64,000 bases of DNA, from the NCBI GenBank assembly GCA_003667865.1, contig CP033051.1:197501-261500 (forward strand). Reading direction: 5' to 3'. Under the pieces are notes generated by a model that searched no databases, was not told where the DNA came from, and was given only the letters and a program-made list of their open reading frames with translations. A program made the translations under genes and the position numbers. Of this stretch, positions 16,631-26,629 are shown one piece after another. This stretch comes from Rossellomorea marisflavi. GTDB taxonomy: Bacteria > Bacillota > Bacilli > Bacillales > Bacillaceae_B. The stretch's first letter is position 1, and every line of letters starts with the position of its first letter.

Positions 16631-16703
16631 TGGAGCATACCGGGATCGAACCGGTGACCTTTTGGCTGCCAGCCAAACGCTCTCCCAGCTGAGCTAATGC
16701 CCC
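16631..16703 (-). tRNA. tRNA-Ala (GGC)
   Basis: The minus strand folds as a complete cloverleaf: acceptor GGGGCAT/ATGCTCC, D-arm GCTC...GAGC, anticodon stem TTTGG/CCAAA with loop CTGGCAG (anticodon GGC), T-arm ACCGG-TTCGATC-CCGGT, discriminator A. CCA is not encoded. It is a stand-alone gene with its own promoter just upstream. Confidence 0.93.
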
Positions 16704-16715
16704 GTTGATGATAAT

Positions 16716-16744
16716 ATTTTAGTTCGAATTCAAACATTAGTCAA
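16716..16744 (-). promoter_or_regulatory. sigma-A promoter of tRNA-Ala
   Basis: On the minus strand TTGACT (16739-16744), a 17-bp spacer, and TAAAAT (16716-16721) are followed 12 bases later by the tRNA 5' end. Confidence 0.75.
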
Positions 16745-16828
16745 TAATCAAAAAACTATATTTTTTCCTAAGTATCCTTGCTATAATTCTTATATTATAC
16801 CAAATTCTAGAAAGTAGGTGCTCCAAGC

Positions 16829-17380
16829 ATGAGAGAATTTCCTATTTTAGAAACGGAACGATTAACCCTTAGACAAATCACAGAACAGGATGCGGATTTC
16901 TTACTTAAGCATTTCGGCAATCGTGAAGTGGTAAAATTCTTCGGAATGCCCCCTATGACAGAACGCGACGAGGCTTTGAGTTTTATCGATAACTTCCAAA
17001 AAGGATTTGAGAACAACGGTGCGATGAGATGGGCAATCACACTAAAGGATTCTGGTGATATGATTGGAACTGCCGGATATCATAATAGCTTGAATCCTTA
17101 TAAACGATGCGAGCTTGGCTATGACTTGAGCCCTTTTTATTGGAGACAAGGAATCATGACGGAGGCGCTCTCTCCAATCATTGATTATCTGTTCAACACA
17201 CAAGACATGATTCGTATCGGTGCAACGATTGTGAACCATAATGGAGCTTCTTCACGAGTAGTAGAAAAGCTTGGGTTTAAACAAGAAGGTCTTCTTCGTG
17301 ATTATATTATTCAAGAAGAAACAGTCTTTGATGCATTTATGTACAGCCTGTTACAAAAGGAATGGCAGGATTTGAAGTAA
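16829..17380 (+). CDS. GNAT-family N-acetyltransferase (RimJ/RimL-like)
   Basis: A 183-residue acetyltransferase. It opens with the RimJ/L-type ILETERLTLRQITEQDADFL; motif A-like sequence is ELGYDLSPFYWRQGIMTEAL (acetyl-CoA pyrophosphate loop around residues 100-115), then IGATIVNHNGASSRVVEKLGF, the classic motif B. Substrates in this family are protein N-terminal residues or small amines; which one cannot be told. The ribosome binding site (AAGTAGGTG) is weak. yugO follows 63 bases downstream on the same strand. Confidence 0.85.
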   Translation: MREFPILETERLTLRQITEQDADFLLKHFGNREVVKFFGMPPMTERDEALSFIDNFQKGFENNGAMRWAITLKDSGDMIGTAGYHNSLNPYKRCELGYDLSPFYWRQGIMTEALSPIIDYLFNTQDMIRIGATIVNHNGASSRVVEKLGFKQEGLLRDYIIQEETVFDAFMYSLLQKEWQDLK

Positions 17381-17443
17381 ACTAGTTTGAGATTGAACGG
17401 AATAGGAGATAATGGTCAGTGCAGATGATAAGGAGCTGATTTT

Positions 17444-18436
17444 ATGGTTCAGCATATGTTTCATCATTTTTTGCGCTGGCCTTTATTAATTCGAATACTA
17501 TCCATTGCTGTTATTGTCATGCTGACCTTTGGTGTAGCGATTCATCTTGTAGAACCTGAATCCTATCCAACCCTTTTTGATGGGATTTGGTGGGCAATCA
17601 TTACGACCTCAACCGTTGGGTACGGCGATTTTTATCCATCAACAGTAGAAGGTCGTTTAATTGCCATTACCCTCATTTTTTTAGGAGTCGGCTTTTTGAC
17701 AACTTATTTTGTTACACTTGCAACCGCAACCGTGACGACCCAAAATGCGATTATTGAAGGAAAAGCTATATACAAAGGACACGATCATATTGTTATTATT
17801 GGCTGGAATGCACGGACAAAGGATGTTATTAATCAACTAAAAGTACTTGATGCTCAGCAAGAAGTGACACTAATTGATGAGACACTTGAAAAAAACCCGT
17901 ACACAGACCATCGAATACATTTTATTAGAGGTAAAGCATTTCAGGACTCCATTTTAGAAAAAGCAAACGTATCAGGTGCACAAAAGATTTTAATTACCGC
18001 AGACCAAAATAAAAATGAATTGTATGCAGATATGAACTCCATTCTTACCTTGATTGCCGTAAAAGGCATAAATCCAAATATATACACAGTTGTTGAGATT
18101 TTAACGAGTGATCAAATTGCAAATGCGGAACGTGCAGGTGCTGATGAAGTCATTCAGACAAATAAACAATCTAGTTATGTTATGATGAACAGTCTTATTT
18201 CTCAAGGCATGTCCACAACGATACTCAAATTGTTAAATTATTTAAGAGGCAATCACCTTATGATGCTTCCGGTTACGGAATCTTGGGAGAATAAGACATT
18301 TGAGGAGTTAAGCTCTATTTTGCTAAAAGAGAAAATTATTTTACTCGGTGTAAAAACAGAAGGATCCACAACTGTGAATCCTCCGCTTCATACAAAAATT
18401 CAACTTCATGATCAATTGTTGGTTATTTCTAACTAG
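17444..18436 (+). CDS. yugO: potassium channel protein YugO
   Basis: A 330-residue two-transmembrane K+ channel. TM1 is about residues 14-36, the selectivity filter TVGYGD lies at 57-62, TM2 at about 68-92, and a cytoplasmic RCK/TrkA-N domain (HIVIIGWNARTKDVINQL, then IHFIRGKAFQDSILEKANV) precedes a TrkA-C-like end. Length and neighbours (yugN) match B. subtilis YugO, a channel reported to carry electrical signals in biofilms. The ATG follows AAGGAGC. Its 3' end overlaps yugN by eight bases, tail to tail. Confidence 0.92.
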   Translation: MVQHMFHHFLRWPLLIRILSIAVIVMLTFGVAIHLVEPESYPTLFDGIWWAIITTSTVGYGDFYPSTVEGRLIAITLIFLGVGFLTTYFVTLATATVTTQNAIIEGKAIYKGHDHIVIIGWNARTKDVINQLKVLDAQQEVTLIDETLEKNPYTDHRIHFIRGKAFQDSILEKANVSGAQKILITADQNKNELYADMNSILTLIAVKGINPNIYTVVEILTSDQIANAERAGADEVIQTNKQSSYVMMNSLISQGMSTTILKLLNYLRGNHLMMLPVTESWENKTFEELSSILLKEKIILLGVKTEGSTTVNPPLHTKIQLHDQLLVISN

Positions 18437-18836
18437 GTGTGATAACATCTTCAAGCTCTTTGACTAGCTCTTTACCGACAGCAACGTATTCTTCTGGGAA
18501 GCTCGCATCCGGATCCTGAGGCTCTGAGAACTGATTAATGGATCCGGAGAAGGTTCCTGTTTCAGCATGATCATCAAGACCAATCTGATATTTATGTGAT
18601 AGTAAAAATGGTTTTCCTATCTCAACGGTACACCCTCTTGAATCCAATTGACCGTCTACTGCAACAAATGGTACTCGTAAAAATTGATATCCTACTTCGT
18701 CATCAATTTTATAATCAAAGTATCCGTGATCATAATCCCAATTTCCACCGATATCATATCCTAGTGGTTTTACTAGTTGCTCGAGCTTATATAAATCGAA
18801 ATGCTGACCTTCAAGCTTTGATGAAAGTTCAATCAT
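18429..18836 (-). CDS. yugN: YugN-like family protein
   Basis: A 135-residue acidic soluble protein (MIELSSKLEGQHFDLYKLEQ..., with GGNWDYDHGYFDYKI and FLRVPFVAVDG) of the YugN family, whose function is unknown. The ATG follows AAGGGGG. It is convergent with yugO and overlaps it by eight bases, an arrangement that allows transcriptional interference. Name assigned from sequence character and conserved position. Confidence 0.8.
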   Translation of the reverse strand: MIELSSKLEGQHFDLYKLEQLVKPLGYDIGGNWDYDHGYFDYKIDDEVGYQFLRVPFVAVDGQLDSRGCTVEIGKPFLLSHKYQIGLDDHAETGTFSGSINQFSEPQDPDASFPEEYVAVGKELVKELEDVITPS

Positions 18837-18940
18837 TCTCTTTTATCCCCCTTCTGGAATTTCGTGAATGACGAAAGATCTTCATTAAAAAGATTTTCTT
18901 ACTTTATAGCATTTCCCTTTTTTTTTGATTTCATGAAAAA

Positions 18941-18974
18941 AAGCGAACCACTGAAATTCCTCAGAGGTTCGCTT
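18941..18974 (-). terminator. Rho-independent terminator of pgi
   Basis: Arms AAGCGAACC/GGTTCGCTT followed on the minus strand by TTTTTTT, 12 bases past the pgi stop. Confidence 0.85.
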
Positions 18975-18985
18975 TCTATATAATA

Positions 18986-20335
18986 TTATTTTAATCGCTT
19001 TTCCAGTTCTGCTTTCTTCTCTTCAAATCCTGGCTTTCCTAGAAGAGCAAACATGTTTACTTTGTAAGCCTCTACTCCAGGTTGATCAAATGGATTAACA
19101 CCTAGTAGGTATCCACTCATTGCACATGCTTTTTCGAAGAAGTACACAAGGTATCCAAATGTGTATGCATCCATTTTTGGAATCTCCACAATTAGGTTTG
19201 GCACTCCACCGTCTGTATGTGCTAGCAGTGTCCCTTCAAATGCTTTGTTGTTCACAAAGTCAACAGTTTTACCAGCTAGATAATTTAATCCGTCTAGGTC
19301 ACTCGCTGCTTCTTCAAGCATTAACTCATGACGAGACTCTTGTACTTTAATAACTGTTTCAAAAAGATCACGGCGTCCCTCTTGAACATATTGCCCTAGA
19401 GAGTGTAGATCTGTTGAGAAGTTTGCTGATGAAGGATAGATTCCCTTTTGGTCCTTCCCTTCACTTTCACCAAATAGCTGCTTCCACCACTCAGAGAAAT
19501 ATTGTAAACCTGGCTCATAGTTAATGAGCATTTCAATCGTTTTCCCTTTATTATATAGGGCATTTCGAACAGCAGCATATTGATACGCAATATTCTCAGA
19601 AAGCTCGGATTTGCTTAAGTCCTCACGCGCTTGTGCTGCACCATTCATCATTTCCTCGATGTTGACACCACTAACAGCAATTGGTAATAAACCTACTGCA
19701 GTTAGTACAGAATATCGTCCACCTACATCATCAGGTACTACAAATGTTTCGTAGCCTTCATCAGTTGCCAATGTTTTTAGTGCACCCTTTGCCTTATCCG
19801 TTGTTGCAAAGATACGTTTTCGTGCCTCTTCTACACCATATTTCTCTTCAAGTAGTTTACGGAAAATACGGAAAGCAATTGCCGGCTCAGTAGTTGTTCC
19901 TGATTTTGAAATAACATTAATAGAGAAGTCCTTACCGTCTAGTAAATCCATTAAGTCCTTCATATACGTTGAGCTAATATTGTTTCCAACAAAAATCACT
20001 TGTGGTGTTTGGCGTTTTTCTTTTGGAAGTACGTTATAGAAGCTGTGGTTAAGCATTTCGATTGCAGCACGTGCTCCTAAGTAAGATCCACCAATTCCAA
20101 TAACAAGTAGTACATCTGTATCTTGTTTAATTTTTTCGGATGCTTTTAAAATTCTCGAGAATTCTTCTTTGTCATAGTCTACAGGGAGGTCAATCCAACC
20201 TAAGAAATCGTTACCTGCTCCTGTTTTTTCATGTAAGGAGTGATGTGCTACCTTTACTGCATCGCTTAAATATGTAAGTTCATGTTCTCCAAAGAACGAC
20301 AATGCCTTTGTATAGTCAAAACGAATATGTGTCAT
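18986..20335 (-). CDS. pgi: glucose-6-phosphate isomerase
   Basis: A 449-residue enzyme interconverting glucose 6-phosphate and fructose 6-phosphate. Family signatures are visible: [36 protein letters not shown] (sugar-phosphate binding), [19 protein letters not shown] (PGI signature 1) and [18 protein letters not shown] (signature 2). The ATG at 20335 has GGAGG nine bases upstream and gives the usual Bacillus length; the open frame upstream to 20404 lacks a site. It is followed by its own terminator. Confidence 0.96.
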   Translation of the reverse strand: MTHIRFDYTKALSFFGEHELTYLSDAVKVAHHSLHEKTGAGNDFLGWIDLPVDYDKEEFSRILKASEKIKQDTDVLLVIGIGGSYLGARAAIEMLNHSFYNVLPKEKRQTPQVIFVGNNISSTYMKDLMDLLDGKDFSINVISKSGTTTEPAIAFRIFRKLLEEKYGVEEARKRIFATTDKAKGALKTLATDEGYETFVVPDDVGGRYSVLTAVGLLPIAVSGVNIEEMMNGAAQAREDLSKSELSENIAYQYAAVRNALYNKGKTIEMLINYEPGLQYFSEWWKQLFGESEGKDQKGIYPSSANFSTDLHSLGQYVQEGRRDLFETVIKVQESRHELMLEEAASDLDGLNYLAGKTVDFVNNKAFEGTLLAHTDGGVPNLIVEIPKMDAYTFGYLVYFFEKACAMSGYLLGVNPFDQPGVEAYKVNMFALLGKPGFEEKKAELEKRLK

Positions 20336-20595
20336 ATAGTTCCTCCGTAAAATAGAATTTACTTTATCACTTTTCACTTTATCGAAAGAACAGAAGAGAA
20401 TCAAGAAAGCACCTAAGTGAAAGCGTGTACAATTCCAAAAAAGTTCTTATGTACTATTTTTTTCTTATTAATGAGCTTTTTATCCTCTGTTTTTCATAAA
20501 TAATTTCTTTTCCCATTAAAGAAAGAATTCGAGGCTTTCTGTGGTCCTCTCCTATAGAAATCCTCCCTGAAACATTCCGATCTTTCAAATATAAA

Positions 20596-20618
20596 AAGGG
20601 CGCCATAAAGACACCCTT
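20596..20618 (-). terminator. hairpin terminator of yugJ
   Basis: Short stem AAGGGCG/CACCCTT with TTTTTAT on the minus-strand 3' side, nine bases past the stop. Confidence 0.6.
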
Positions 20619-20626
20619 CTTATCAT

Positions 20627-21790
20627 TTATAAAGATGCATGTAAAATCGCTAATACATCTTCTTTATTTAACTTGTTAAATTGACCAAATTCACCATTTG
20701 CCATCGCTTTGTCTGCCATCACGTCAACTTTGCTGTCATCAATATCATAATCAGCTAAAGTTTTCGGTGCTCCAATACTGCTCCAGAACTCACGAAGCTT
20801 CTCAATTCCTTCTAAACCTACTTCTTCATCTGATTTACCAGCTGCGTCAACACCGAATACACGGACAGCAAGCTGAGCGAATCGTGATGGTTTTACATTT
20901 AGATTATGCTTCATCCAGTTCGGGAATAGAATCGCTAGACCACCTGCATGTGGGATGTCATATACCGCTGAAACAGCATGCTCAATATTATGAGTTGCCC
21001 AGTCACCGTTATATCCCATTTGAAGCATACCATTTAGAGCGATTGTACCTGAGTAAAGAATCGTTTCTCTTAGCTCATAGTTTTCAAGGTCTTCTAGTAG
21101 CTTAGGTGCCGCTTCCATTACCGTAATCAATGTAGACTCACATAGACGATCTTGTAATGGTGTATTGCTGCCGTTATTGAAGTATTGTTCAAACACATGT
21201 GACATCATGTCAACAATACCATAAATGGTTTGATCCTTTGGAACAGTAAATGTATTAACAGGATCCAGGATTGAGAATTGTGGGAACGTTACAGGACTAC
21301 CCCAACCATATTTCTCTTGTGTTTCCCAATTTGTAATAACAGAACCAGCATTCATTTCAGATCCCGTTGCAGCAAGAGTTAGCACTGTACCGAACGGAAG
21401 CGCTTCTTTCGCAAATGCTTTTCTTGTTACAAGATCCCAAGCCTCACCATCATATTTAGAACCAGCTGCAATCAGCTTTGTGCAGTCAATAACGCTTCCT
21501 CCACCTACAGCTAGGATGAAATCAATGTCGTTTTCTTTACAAATCTGAATCCCTTTTTCAGCTGTTGTTAAGCGTGGGTTTGGTTCGACACCTGCTAATT
21601 CAAATAGCTCAACATCAATTTCTTTCAAGTATGTAGTTACCTTATCATATAAACCATTACGTTTAATGCTTCCTCCACCATAGACAAGAAGTACTTTCTT
21701 TCCGTATTGAGGAACTAATGTTTTTAATTGCTCCACTTGATCTTTACCAAAAATCAATTTCGTCGGATTGTAAAATGTAAAATTGTTCAT
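20627..21790 (-). CDS. yugJ: iron-containing alcohol dehydrogenase (YugJ-like butanol dehydrogenase)
   Basis: A 387-residue group III alcohol dehydrogenase. It has [18 protein letters not shown], the coenzyme loop [15 protein letters not shown], and the metal-ligand region with [35 protein letters not shown]. Such enzymes reduce butyraldehyde-type aldehydes with NADH (BdhA/YugJ group). The ATG follows AAAGGAGG. Length equals B. subtilis YugJ as I recall it, and the position next to pgi/yuzA fits; YugK is the alternative paralogue name. Confidence 0.85.
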   Translation of the reverse strand: MNNFTFYNPTKLIFGKDQVEQLKTLVPQYGKKVLLVYGGGSIKRNGLYDKVTTYLKEIDVELFELAGVEPNPRLTTAEKGIQICKENDIDFILAVGGGSVIDCTKLIAAGSKYDGEAWDLVTRKAFAKEALPFGTVLTLAATGSEMNAGSVITNWETQEKYGWGSPVTFPQFSILDPVNTFTVPKDQTIYGIVDMMSHVFEQYFNNGSNTPLQDRLCESTLITVMEAAPKLLEDLENYELRETILYSGTIALNGMLQMGYNGDWATHNIEHAVSAVYDIPHAGGLAILFPNWMKHNLNVKPSRFAQLAVRVFGVDAAGKSDEEVGLEGIEKLREFWSSIGAPKTLADYDIDDSKVDVMADKAMANGEFGQFNKLNKEDVLAILHASL

Positions 21791-21948
21791 TTATTTCAGC
21801 CTCCTTTGTTTCTATTATCAAACATAAGCTTCCCATTTTGCAAAGATGTTGCACAAGAATTTTTATATGTGATGGAGAATAATTTTATGTTGATTGACGC
21901 AAATTATTAGTGAACCACTTGAATCACAAACAACAAGGAGGAAACAGC

Positions 21949-22182
21949 ATGAGTGCTATTCAACGTATTGCACTAGTTCTTACAATAATTGGCGCTATTA
22001 ACTGGGGACTCGTTGGTTTTTTCCAATTTGACCTAGTTGCAGCCGTTTTTGGTGGACAGGATTCAGCTCTTGCACGTATCATATATGGTTTAGTCGGTAT
22101 CGCAGGATTAATCAATCTTGGATTACTATTCAAACCATCTGAAGAAGTGTCAAGAGAACCTGAAGCAAGACCAACTCGATAA
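21949..22182 (+). CDS. yuzA: DUF378 small membrane protein YuzA
   Basis: A 77-residue two-pass membrane protein of the DUF378 family (IGAINWGLVGFFQFDLVAAVFGG, then IIYGLVGIAGLINLG). The ATG at 21949 follows AAGGAGG; an earlier in-frame start at 21910 has no site. Function unknown. It is divergent from yugJ and ends in a shared terminator with rocG. Confidence 0.88.
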   Translation: MSAIQRIALVLTIIGAINWGLVGFFQFDLVAAVFGGQDSALARIIYGLVGIAGLINLGLLFKPSEEVSREPEARPTR

Positions 22183-22188
22183 ATCAAA

Positions 22189-22222
22189 AAAACTGGTGGA
22201 AGCAAATGCTTTCACCAGTTTT
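22189..22222. terminator. bidirectional terminator between yuzA and rocG
   Basis: Arms AAAACTGGTG/CACCAGTTTT with inner GAAGCA/TGCTTT pairing. T-runs occur on both outer sides. Confidence 0.85.
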
Positions 22223-22226
22223 CTTT

Positions 22227-23471
22227 TTATACCCAGCCTCTAAAACGAGACGCTTCTGCCATTTTTCTTGCCCCTACCATATACGCGGCAAGCCTCATGT
22301 TCACACGGCGATTTTCTGCTGTTTCGTATACAGTATTGAATGCTGCTACTAGCTTTTTATGAAGCTTTTCATTTACTTCATCTTCAGTCCAGTAATACCC
22401 TTGATTATTTTGAACCCATTCAAAGTACGATACTGTTACGCCTCCTGCACTAGCTAGTACATCGGGAACTAGAAGAATTCCTCTGTCCGATAGAATTCTT
22501 GTAGCTTCAACAGTTGTCGGTCCATTTGCTGCTTCTACTACAATGGATGCTTTAATATTGTTTGCATTATCTGCTGTAATTTGATTTGACACTGCTGCCG
22601 GTACAAGGATATCACAATCTAATTCTAATAGCTCTTTGTTTGAAATTGTGTTCTCAAATAACGTTGTAACCGTGCCAAAACTATCACGACGATCTAATAA
22701 ATAATCAATATCAAGACCCTTAGGATCATGTAAGGCTGCATGGGCATCTGATATTGCAATCACCTTTGCACCTGCATCATGCATAAATTTAGCTAAGAAG
22801 CTACCTGCATTCCCAAATCCTTGGATGACAACACGAGCTCCTTCTATATTGATACCACGTCTTTTTGCCGCTTCCTCAATACAAATGGTCACACCTTGTG
22901 CTGTAGCTTTTTCTCTACCTTGAGAGCCACCAAGCACCAATGGTTTCCCCGTAATAAAGCCTGGTGAATCATTTTCGCGTAAGCGACTGTATTCATCCAT
23001 CATCCAAGCCATAATTTGTGAATTTGTATATACATCAGGAGCTGGAATATCTTTTGTCGGGCCAACTATTTGACTTATAGCACGAACATATCCACGACTT
23101 AATCGTTCCAGTTCTGCAAATGACATTGTTCTAGGATCGCAAACAATTCCACCCTTACCACCACCGTAAGGAAGATCTACGATGCCGCATTTTAAGCTCA
23201 TCCACATGGAAAGAGCCTTCACTTCTTCCTCATCAACATCTGGATGAAAGCGAACGCCACCTTTTGTCGGTCCAACCGCATCATTATGTTGAGCACGATA
23301 TCCTGTGAATACTCTAATGCTGCCATCATCCATTCTTACAGGTATTCGAACCGTTAACAAACGTACTGGCTCTTTTAATAGCTCATACATTTCATCCTGA
23401 TACCCTAGCTTACCAAGTGCATCCTTAATTACGTGTTGAGTAGAAGTAAACAAATTTAGGTTTTCTCCCAT
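22227..23471 (-). CDS. rocG: catabolic NAD-type glutamate dehydrogenase RocG
   Basis: A 414-residue glutamate dehydrogenase that deaminates glutamate to 2-oxoglutarate, the last step of arginine/ornithine/proline use. Signatures include [22 protein letters not shown] (catalytic Lys), [34 protein letters not shown] (NAD Rossmann loop) and VSYFEWVQN; it ends EASRFRGWV like Bacillus RocG/GudB. Start choice is uncertain: ATG 23471 (distance 12 from GAGG) or ATG 23480 (distance 3). Neighbours rocD and rocA make RocG more likely than GudB. Confidence 0.93.
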   Translation of the reverse strand: MGENLNLFTSTQHVIKDALGKLGYQDEMYELLKEPVRLLTVRIPVRMDDGSIRVFTGYRAQHNDAVGPTKGGVRFHPDVDEEEVKALSMWMSLKCGIVDLPYGGGKGGIVCDPRTMSFAELERLSRGYVRAISQIVGPTKDIPAPDVYTNSQIMAWMMDEYSRLRENDSPGFITGKPLVLGGSQGREKATAQGVTICIEEAAKRRGINIEGARVVIQGFGNAGSFLAKFMHDAGAKVIAISDAHAALHDPKGLDIDYLLDRRDSFGTVTTLFENTISNKELLELDCDILVPAAVSNQITADNANNIKASIVVEAANGPTTVEATRILSDRGILLVPDVLASAGGVTVSYFEWVQNNQGYYWTEDEVNEKLHKKLVAAFNTVYETAENRRVNMRLAAYMVGARKMAEASRFRGWV

Positions 23472-23555
23472 TATAAACATTCGCCTCTTTATAGTATGAT
23501 CTTAAAACGTTGTAATTGTATCATATTAGAATAGCCTAAAACATGTTATAGTGGA

Positions 23556-24752
23556 CTATTTTGAAAGAACTTTTTTAATTCTTTCAATTGCCCAATCAAG
23601 ATCTTCTTCAGAGATTACTAATGGAGGAGCAAAGCGAATCACTGTCTCATGTGTTTCTTTGCATAATAGGCCCTCTTCTTTTAATTGCTCACAATATTTT
23701 CTTGCAGGTTCTGTTAGTTCAACACCGATAAATAAGCCTCTTCCTCGAACTTCCTTAATGTTTGGATTGTCGATTTCTTTAAGCTTATTCATGAAGTATT
23801 CACCAAGCTTTAAAGAACGCTCAGCAAGCTTCTCTTCAATAATAACATCAAGAGATGCAATAGAAACGGCACACGCCATCGGGTTTCCACCAAATGTTGA
23901 TCCATGAGAACCGGGATTAAATACACCTAAAACATCTTCATTGGCAACCACACAAGAGATCGGGAATACCCCACCACCCAGTGCTTTACCAAGGATGTAC
24001 ATGTCTGGTTCAACATCATCCCACTCACATGCAAACATCTTACCAGAACGTGCTAAGCCTGCTTGAATTTCATCAGCAATAAATAGAACATTGTTTTCTT
24101 TACAAAGCTCAGCAGCAGCCTTTAAGAAGCCTTCTGGTGGCAGAACGATACCAGCTTCTCCTTGAATTGGCTCGATCATAAATGCTGCCGTGTTTGGTGT
24201 AATCGCTTCCTTTAATGCCTCAAGGTCACCATAAGGAATTAATTTAATTCCTGGTAGCATTGGACCAAATCCACGCTTATACTCATCTTCAGAAGATAAG
24301 GAAACAGCTGTCATCGTTCTACCATGGAAATTCCCTGTACATGCAATGATTTCAGCTTGATTGTCTTGAACACCTTTTACATCATATGCCCAACGACGAG
24401 CCGTTTTAACTGCCGTTTCCACTGCTTCTGCACCTGTATTCATAGGTAGTGCCATATCTTTGTTTGTAATCTTACAGATCATTTCATACCAAGGACCTAA
24501 TTGGTCATTATGAAATGCTCTTGATGTTAATGTTACTCGATCTGCTTGATCTTTTAATGCTTGAATAATTTTTGGGTGACGATGACCTTGGTTAACAGCT
24601 GAATAGGCACTAAGCATATCCATATATTTGTTCCCTTCAGGATCTTTAACCCATACTCCCTCTGCCTCAGAAATAACAATTGGTAGCGGGTGATAGTTCT
24701 TTGCACCGAATTTGTCCGTTTGTTCAATGATTGTTTGCGTATTTTGTGTCAT
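23556..24752 (-). CDS. rocD: ornithine aminotransferase
   Basis: A 398-residue PLP class III aminotransferase. Visible are [44 protein letters not shown], and the PLP-lysine segment [15 protein letters not shown], followed by [14 protein letters not shown]. It transfers the delta-amino group of ornithine to 2-oxoglutarate to give glutamate semialdehyde, the substrate of RocA. The ATG follows GGGAGGAG. It lies between rocA and rocG, all on the minus strand, giving a complete ornithine-to-2-oxoglutarate pathway. Confidence 0.95.
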   Translation of the reverse strand: MTQNTQTIIEQTDKFGAKNYHPLPIVISEAEGVWVKDPEGNKYMDMLSAYSAVNQGHRHPKIIQALKDQADRVTLTSRAFHNDQLGPWYEMICKITNKDMALPMNTGAEAVETAVKTARRWAYDVKGVQDNQAEIIACTGNFHGRTMTAVSLSSEDEYKRGFGPMLPGIKLIPYGDLEALKEAITPNTAAFMIEPIQGEAGIVLPPEGFLKAAAELCKENNVLFIADEIQAGLARSGKMFACEWDDVEPDMYILGKALGGGVFPISCVVANEDVLGVFNPGSHGSTFGGNPMACAVSIASLDVIIEEKLAERSLKLGEYFMNKLKEIDNPNIKEVRGRGLFIGVELTEPARKYCEQLKEEGLLCKETHETVIRFAPPLVISEEDLDWAIERIKKVLSK

Positions 24753-24811
24753 AATGGCTCCTCCCGTATTCAGTTTTAAAACTGTATTGTAAAAAGGTGA
24801 TAACTATATAA

Positions 24812-24847
24812 CAAGGGGCTGAAATCCAACTGGATCAGTCCCCCTTG
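24812..24847 (-). promoter_or_regulatory. intergenic hairpin between rocA and rocD
   Basis: Stem CAAGGGG/CCCCTTG extended by CTGA/TCAG, with ATCC/GGAT inside. Neither side has a clear U-run, so it looks more like an mRNA-processing or stability hairpin than a full terminator. Confidence 0.5.
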
Positions 24848-24905
24848 CATTAGTAAATCTATAGATCAGATAAAGGAAACAAACCTTCCTATATGTCTGA
24901 ATAAA

Positions 24906-26450
24906 TTAAAGCATTTCTGAAGTTGTTTTTGCTTGCATATGAAGTAATAGGTAATCTGGTCCACCAGCTTTTGAATCTGTTCCAGACATGTTGAATCCAC
25001 CAAATGGTTGATATCCAACAATAGCCCCAGTACATCCACGGTTGAAGTAACAGTTACCTACATGGAAGTCTTCACGTGCTTGCTCAATCTTACTACGGTT
25101 GTTTGTGATAACCGCTCCAGTTAAACCGTAATCAGTATTGTTAGCAATTTCTAAAGCATGATCGAAGTCTTTAGCTTTACAGAATGCTACAACTGGACCG
25201 AAGATTTCTTCTTGCATTAGGCGTGATTCAGGATCAAGGTCAGCAAAAATCGTTGGATTTACAAAGTAACCTTTAGAGTCGTCACCATCTCCACCAATCA
25301 TCAGTCTGCCTTCTTCTTTACCAATCTCAACATAGCTCATAATTTTATCGTATGCAGCCTGATCAATAACTGGACCCATGTACATTGTGCGATCTGTTGT
25401 ATCACCAACAGTTAATTCTTTTGTAAGCTCAACAGCACGTGCAAGTACTTGATCATATACATCTTCTACGATAACGGCACGTGAACATGCAGAACATTTT
25501 TGTCCTGAGAATCCAAATGCAGATGCAACGATTGATTTTGCAGCAAGCTCTAAATCAGCTTCACTGTCTACAATAATTGTATCTTTACCGCCCATTTCAG
25601 CGATAACACGTTTTAACCATTTTTGACCAGGATGAACTTTTGCAGCACGCTCATAAATACGTACCCCAACGTCACGAGAACCTGTGAAAGAAATGAAACG
25701 TGTTTTCGGATGATCAACTAAGTAATCTCCAACTTCTGCTCCGCTTCCTGGAATGTAGTTAATAACTCCTTTTGGAAGACCTGCTTCTTCTAGTACTTCA
25801 ATAAACTTAGCTGCAACGACTGCAGTTGTTGATGCAGGCTTTAATAGCACTGTATTACCAGAAACAATTGCTGCTACAGCTGTACCAGCCATAATCGCAA
25901 AAGCAAAGTTCCAAGGAGAGATGACAACGCCAACTCCTAATGGAATGTAGTTGAATTGATTGTACTCACCTGGACGGCTTTCAACTGGGAAACCATCTTT
26001 AATACGAAGCATTTGACGAGCATAGTACTCCATAAAATCAATTGCTTCTGCCGTGTCTGCATCTGCTTCGTTCCATGGCTTACCTGCTTCTTTAACTAGT
26101 ATAGCTGAGAACTCATGCTTGCGACGACGAACGATTGCTGACGCTCTGAATAAAATGTCTGCGCGCGTTTCAGGCTTTACCTTTCTCCATGTATCAAAAG
26201 TGTCATAAGCAACTGTCATTGCTTTTTCAGCTAATTCTTGATTGGCTTTGGACACGCGCCCAATAACTTCCTCTTTGTTTGCTGGGTTTACAGAAACAAT
26301 CTTGTCTTCTGTAGTGACTCTCTCACCACCGATAATTAGTGGATAGTCTTCACCTAAGTAACTTTGAACAACTTTTAACCCTTCTTCAAAAGCTTTCTGA
26401 TTTTCTTCATTTGTAAAATCAGTAAATGGTTCGTGTTTGTAAGGAATCAT
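24906..26450 (-). CDS. rocA: 1-pyrroline-5-carboxylate dehydrogenase RocA
   Basis: A 514-residue aldehyde dehydrogenase oxidising glutamate gamma-semialdehyde (P5C) to glutamate. Diagnostic parts: [59 protein letters not shown] (catalytic Glu), [13 protein letters not shown] (catalytic Cys) and EIFGPVVAF. Length equals the Bacillus RocA type. The ATG follows AGAGGGGG. It is divergent from the RocR-like regulator across a 179-bp region containing two palindromes. Confidence 0.95.
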   Translation of the reverse strand: MIPYKHEPFTDFTNEENQKAFEEGLKVVQSYLGEDYPLIIGGERVTTEDKIVSVNPANKEEVIGRVSKANQELAEKAMTVAYDTFDTWRKVKPETRADILFRASAIVRRRKHEFSAILVKEAGKPWNEADADTAEAIDFMEYYARQMLRIKDGFPVESRPGEYNQFNYIPLGVGVVISPWNFAFAIMAGTAVAAIVSGNTVLLKPASTTAVVAAKFIEVLEEAGLPKGVINYIPGSGAEVGDYLVDHPKTRFISFTGSRDVGVRIYERAAKVHPGQKWLKRVIAEMGGKDTIIVDSEADLELAAKSIVASAFGFSGQKCSACSRAVIVEDVYDQVLARAVELTKELTVGDTTDRTMYMGPVIDQAAYDKIMSYVEIGKEEGRLMIGGDGDDSKGYFVNPTIFADLDPESRLMQEEIFGPVVAFCKAKDFDHALEIANNTDYGLTGAVITNNRSKIEQAREDFHVGNCYFNRGCTGAIVGYQPFGGFNMSGTDSKAGGPDYLLLHMQAKTTSEML

Positions 26451-26516
26451 TATAATTTCCCCCTCTAAACAAAGATTTTAGTGTGTCTCTTAAAAAGAGA
26501 TATTTATGTGTTGGGT

Positions 26517-26579
26517 ATGCAAAAAATATTTGCATTTCTAAAACCCTTACACTTATAATAATGCAAAAGATGATTGCGT
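26517..26579. promoter_or_regulatory. two putative RocR binding palindromes between rocA and rocR
   Basis: ATGCAAA-N5-TTTGCAT at 26517-26535 is a perfect 7+7 palindrome; ATGCAAA-N5-ATTGCGT at 26561-26579 is a degraded second copy with the same 5-bp centre. Their centres are 44 bp apart, about four helical turns, as expected for tandem activator sites. RocR in B. subtilis binds paired upstream activating sequences; assignment here is inference. Confidence 0.6.
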
Positions 26580-26629
26580 TTTTCAAGTATTTTTCATTAT
26601 TTTTTTCTATCAAAGGGAGAGAGCACATT

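Noticed and set aside
26531-26546. Sigma-54 -24/-12 promoter for rocA (GG-N10-GC on the minus strand)
   Set aside because: Only the GG and TGCA positions match the consensus; the rest does not, and it overlaps the palindrome.
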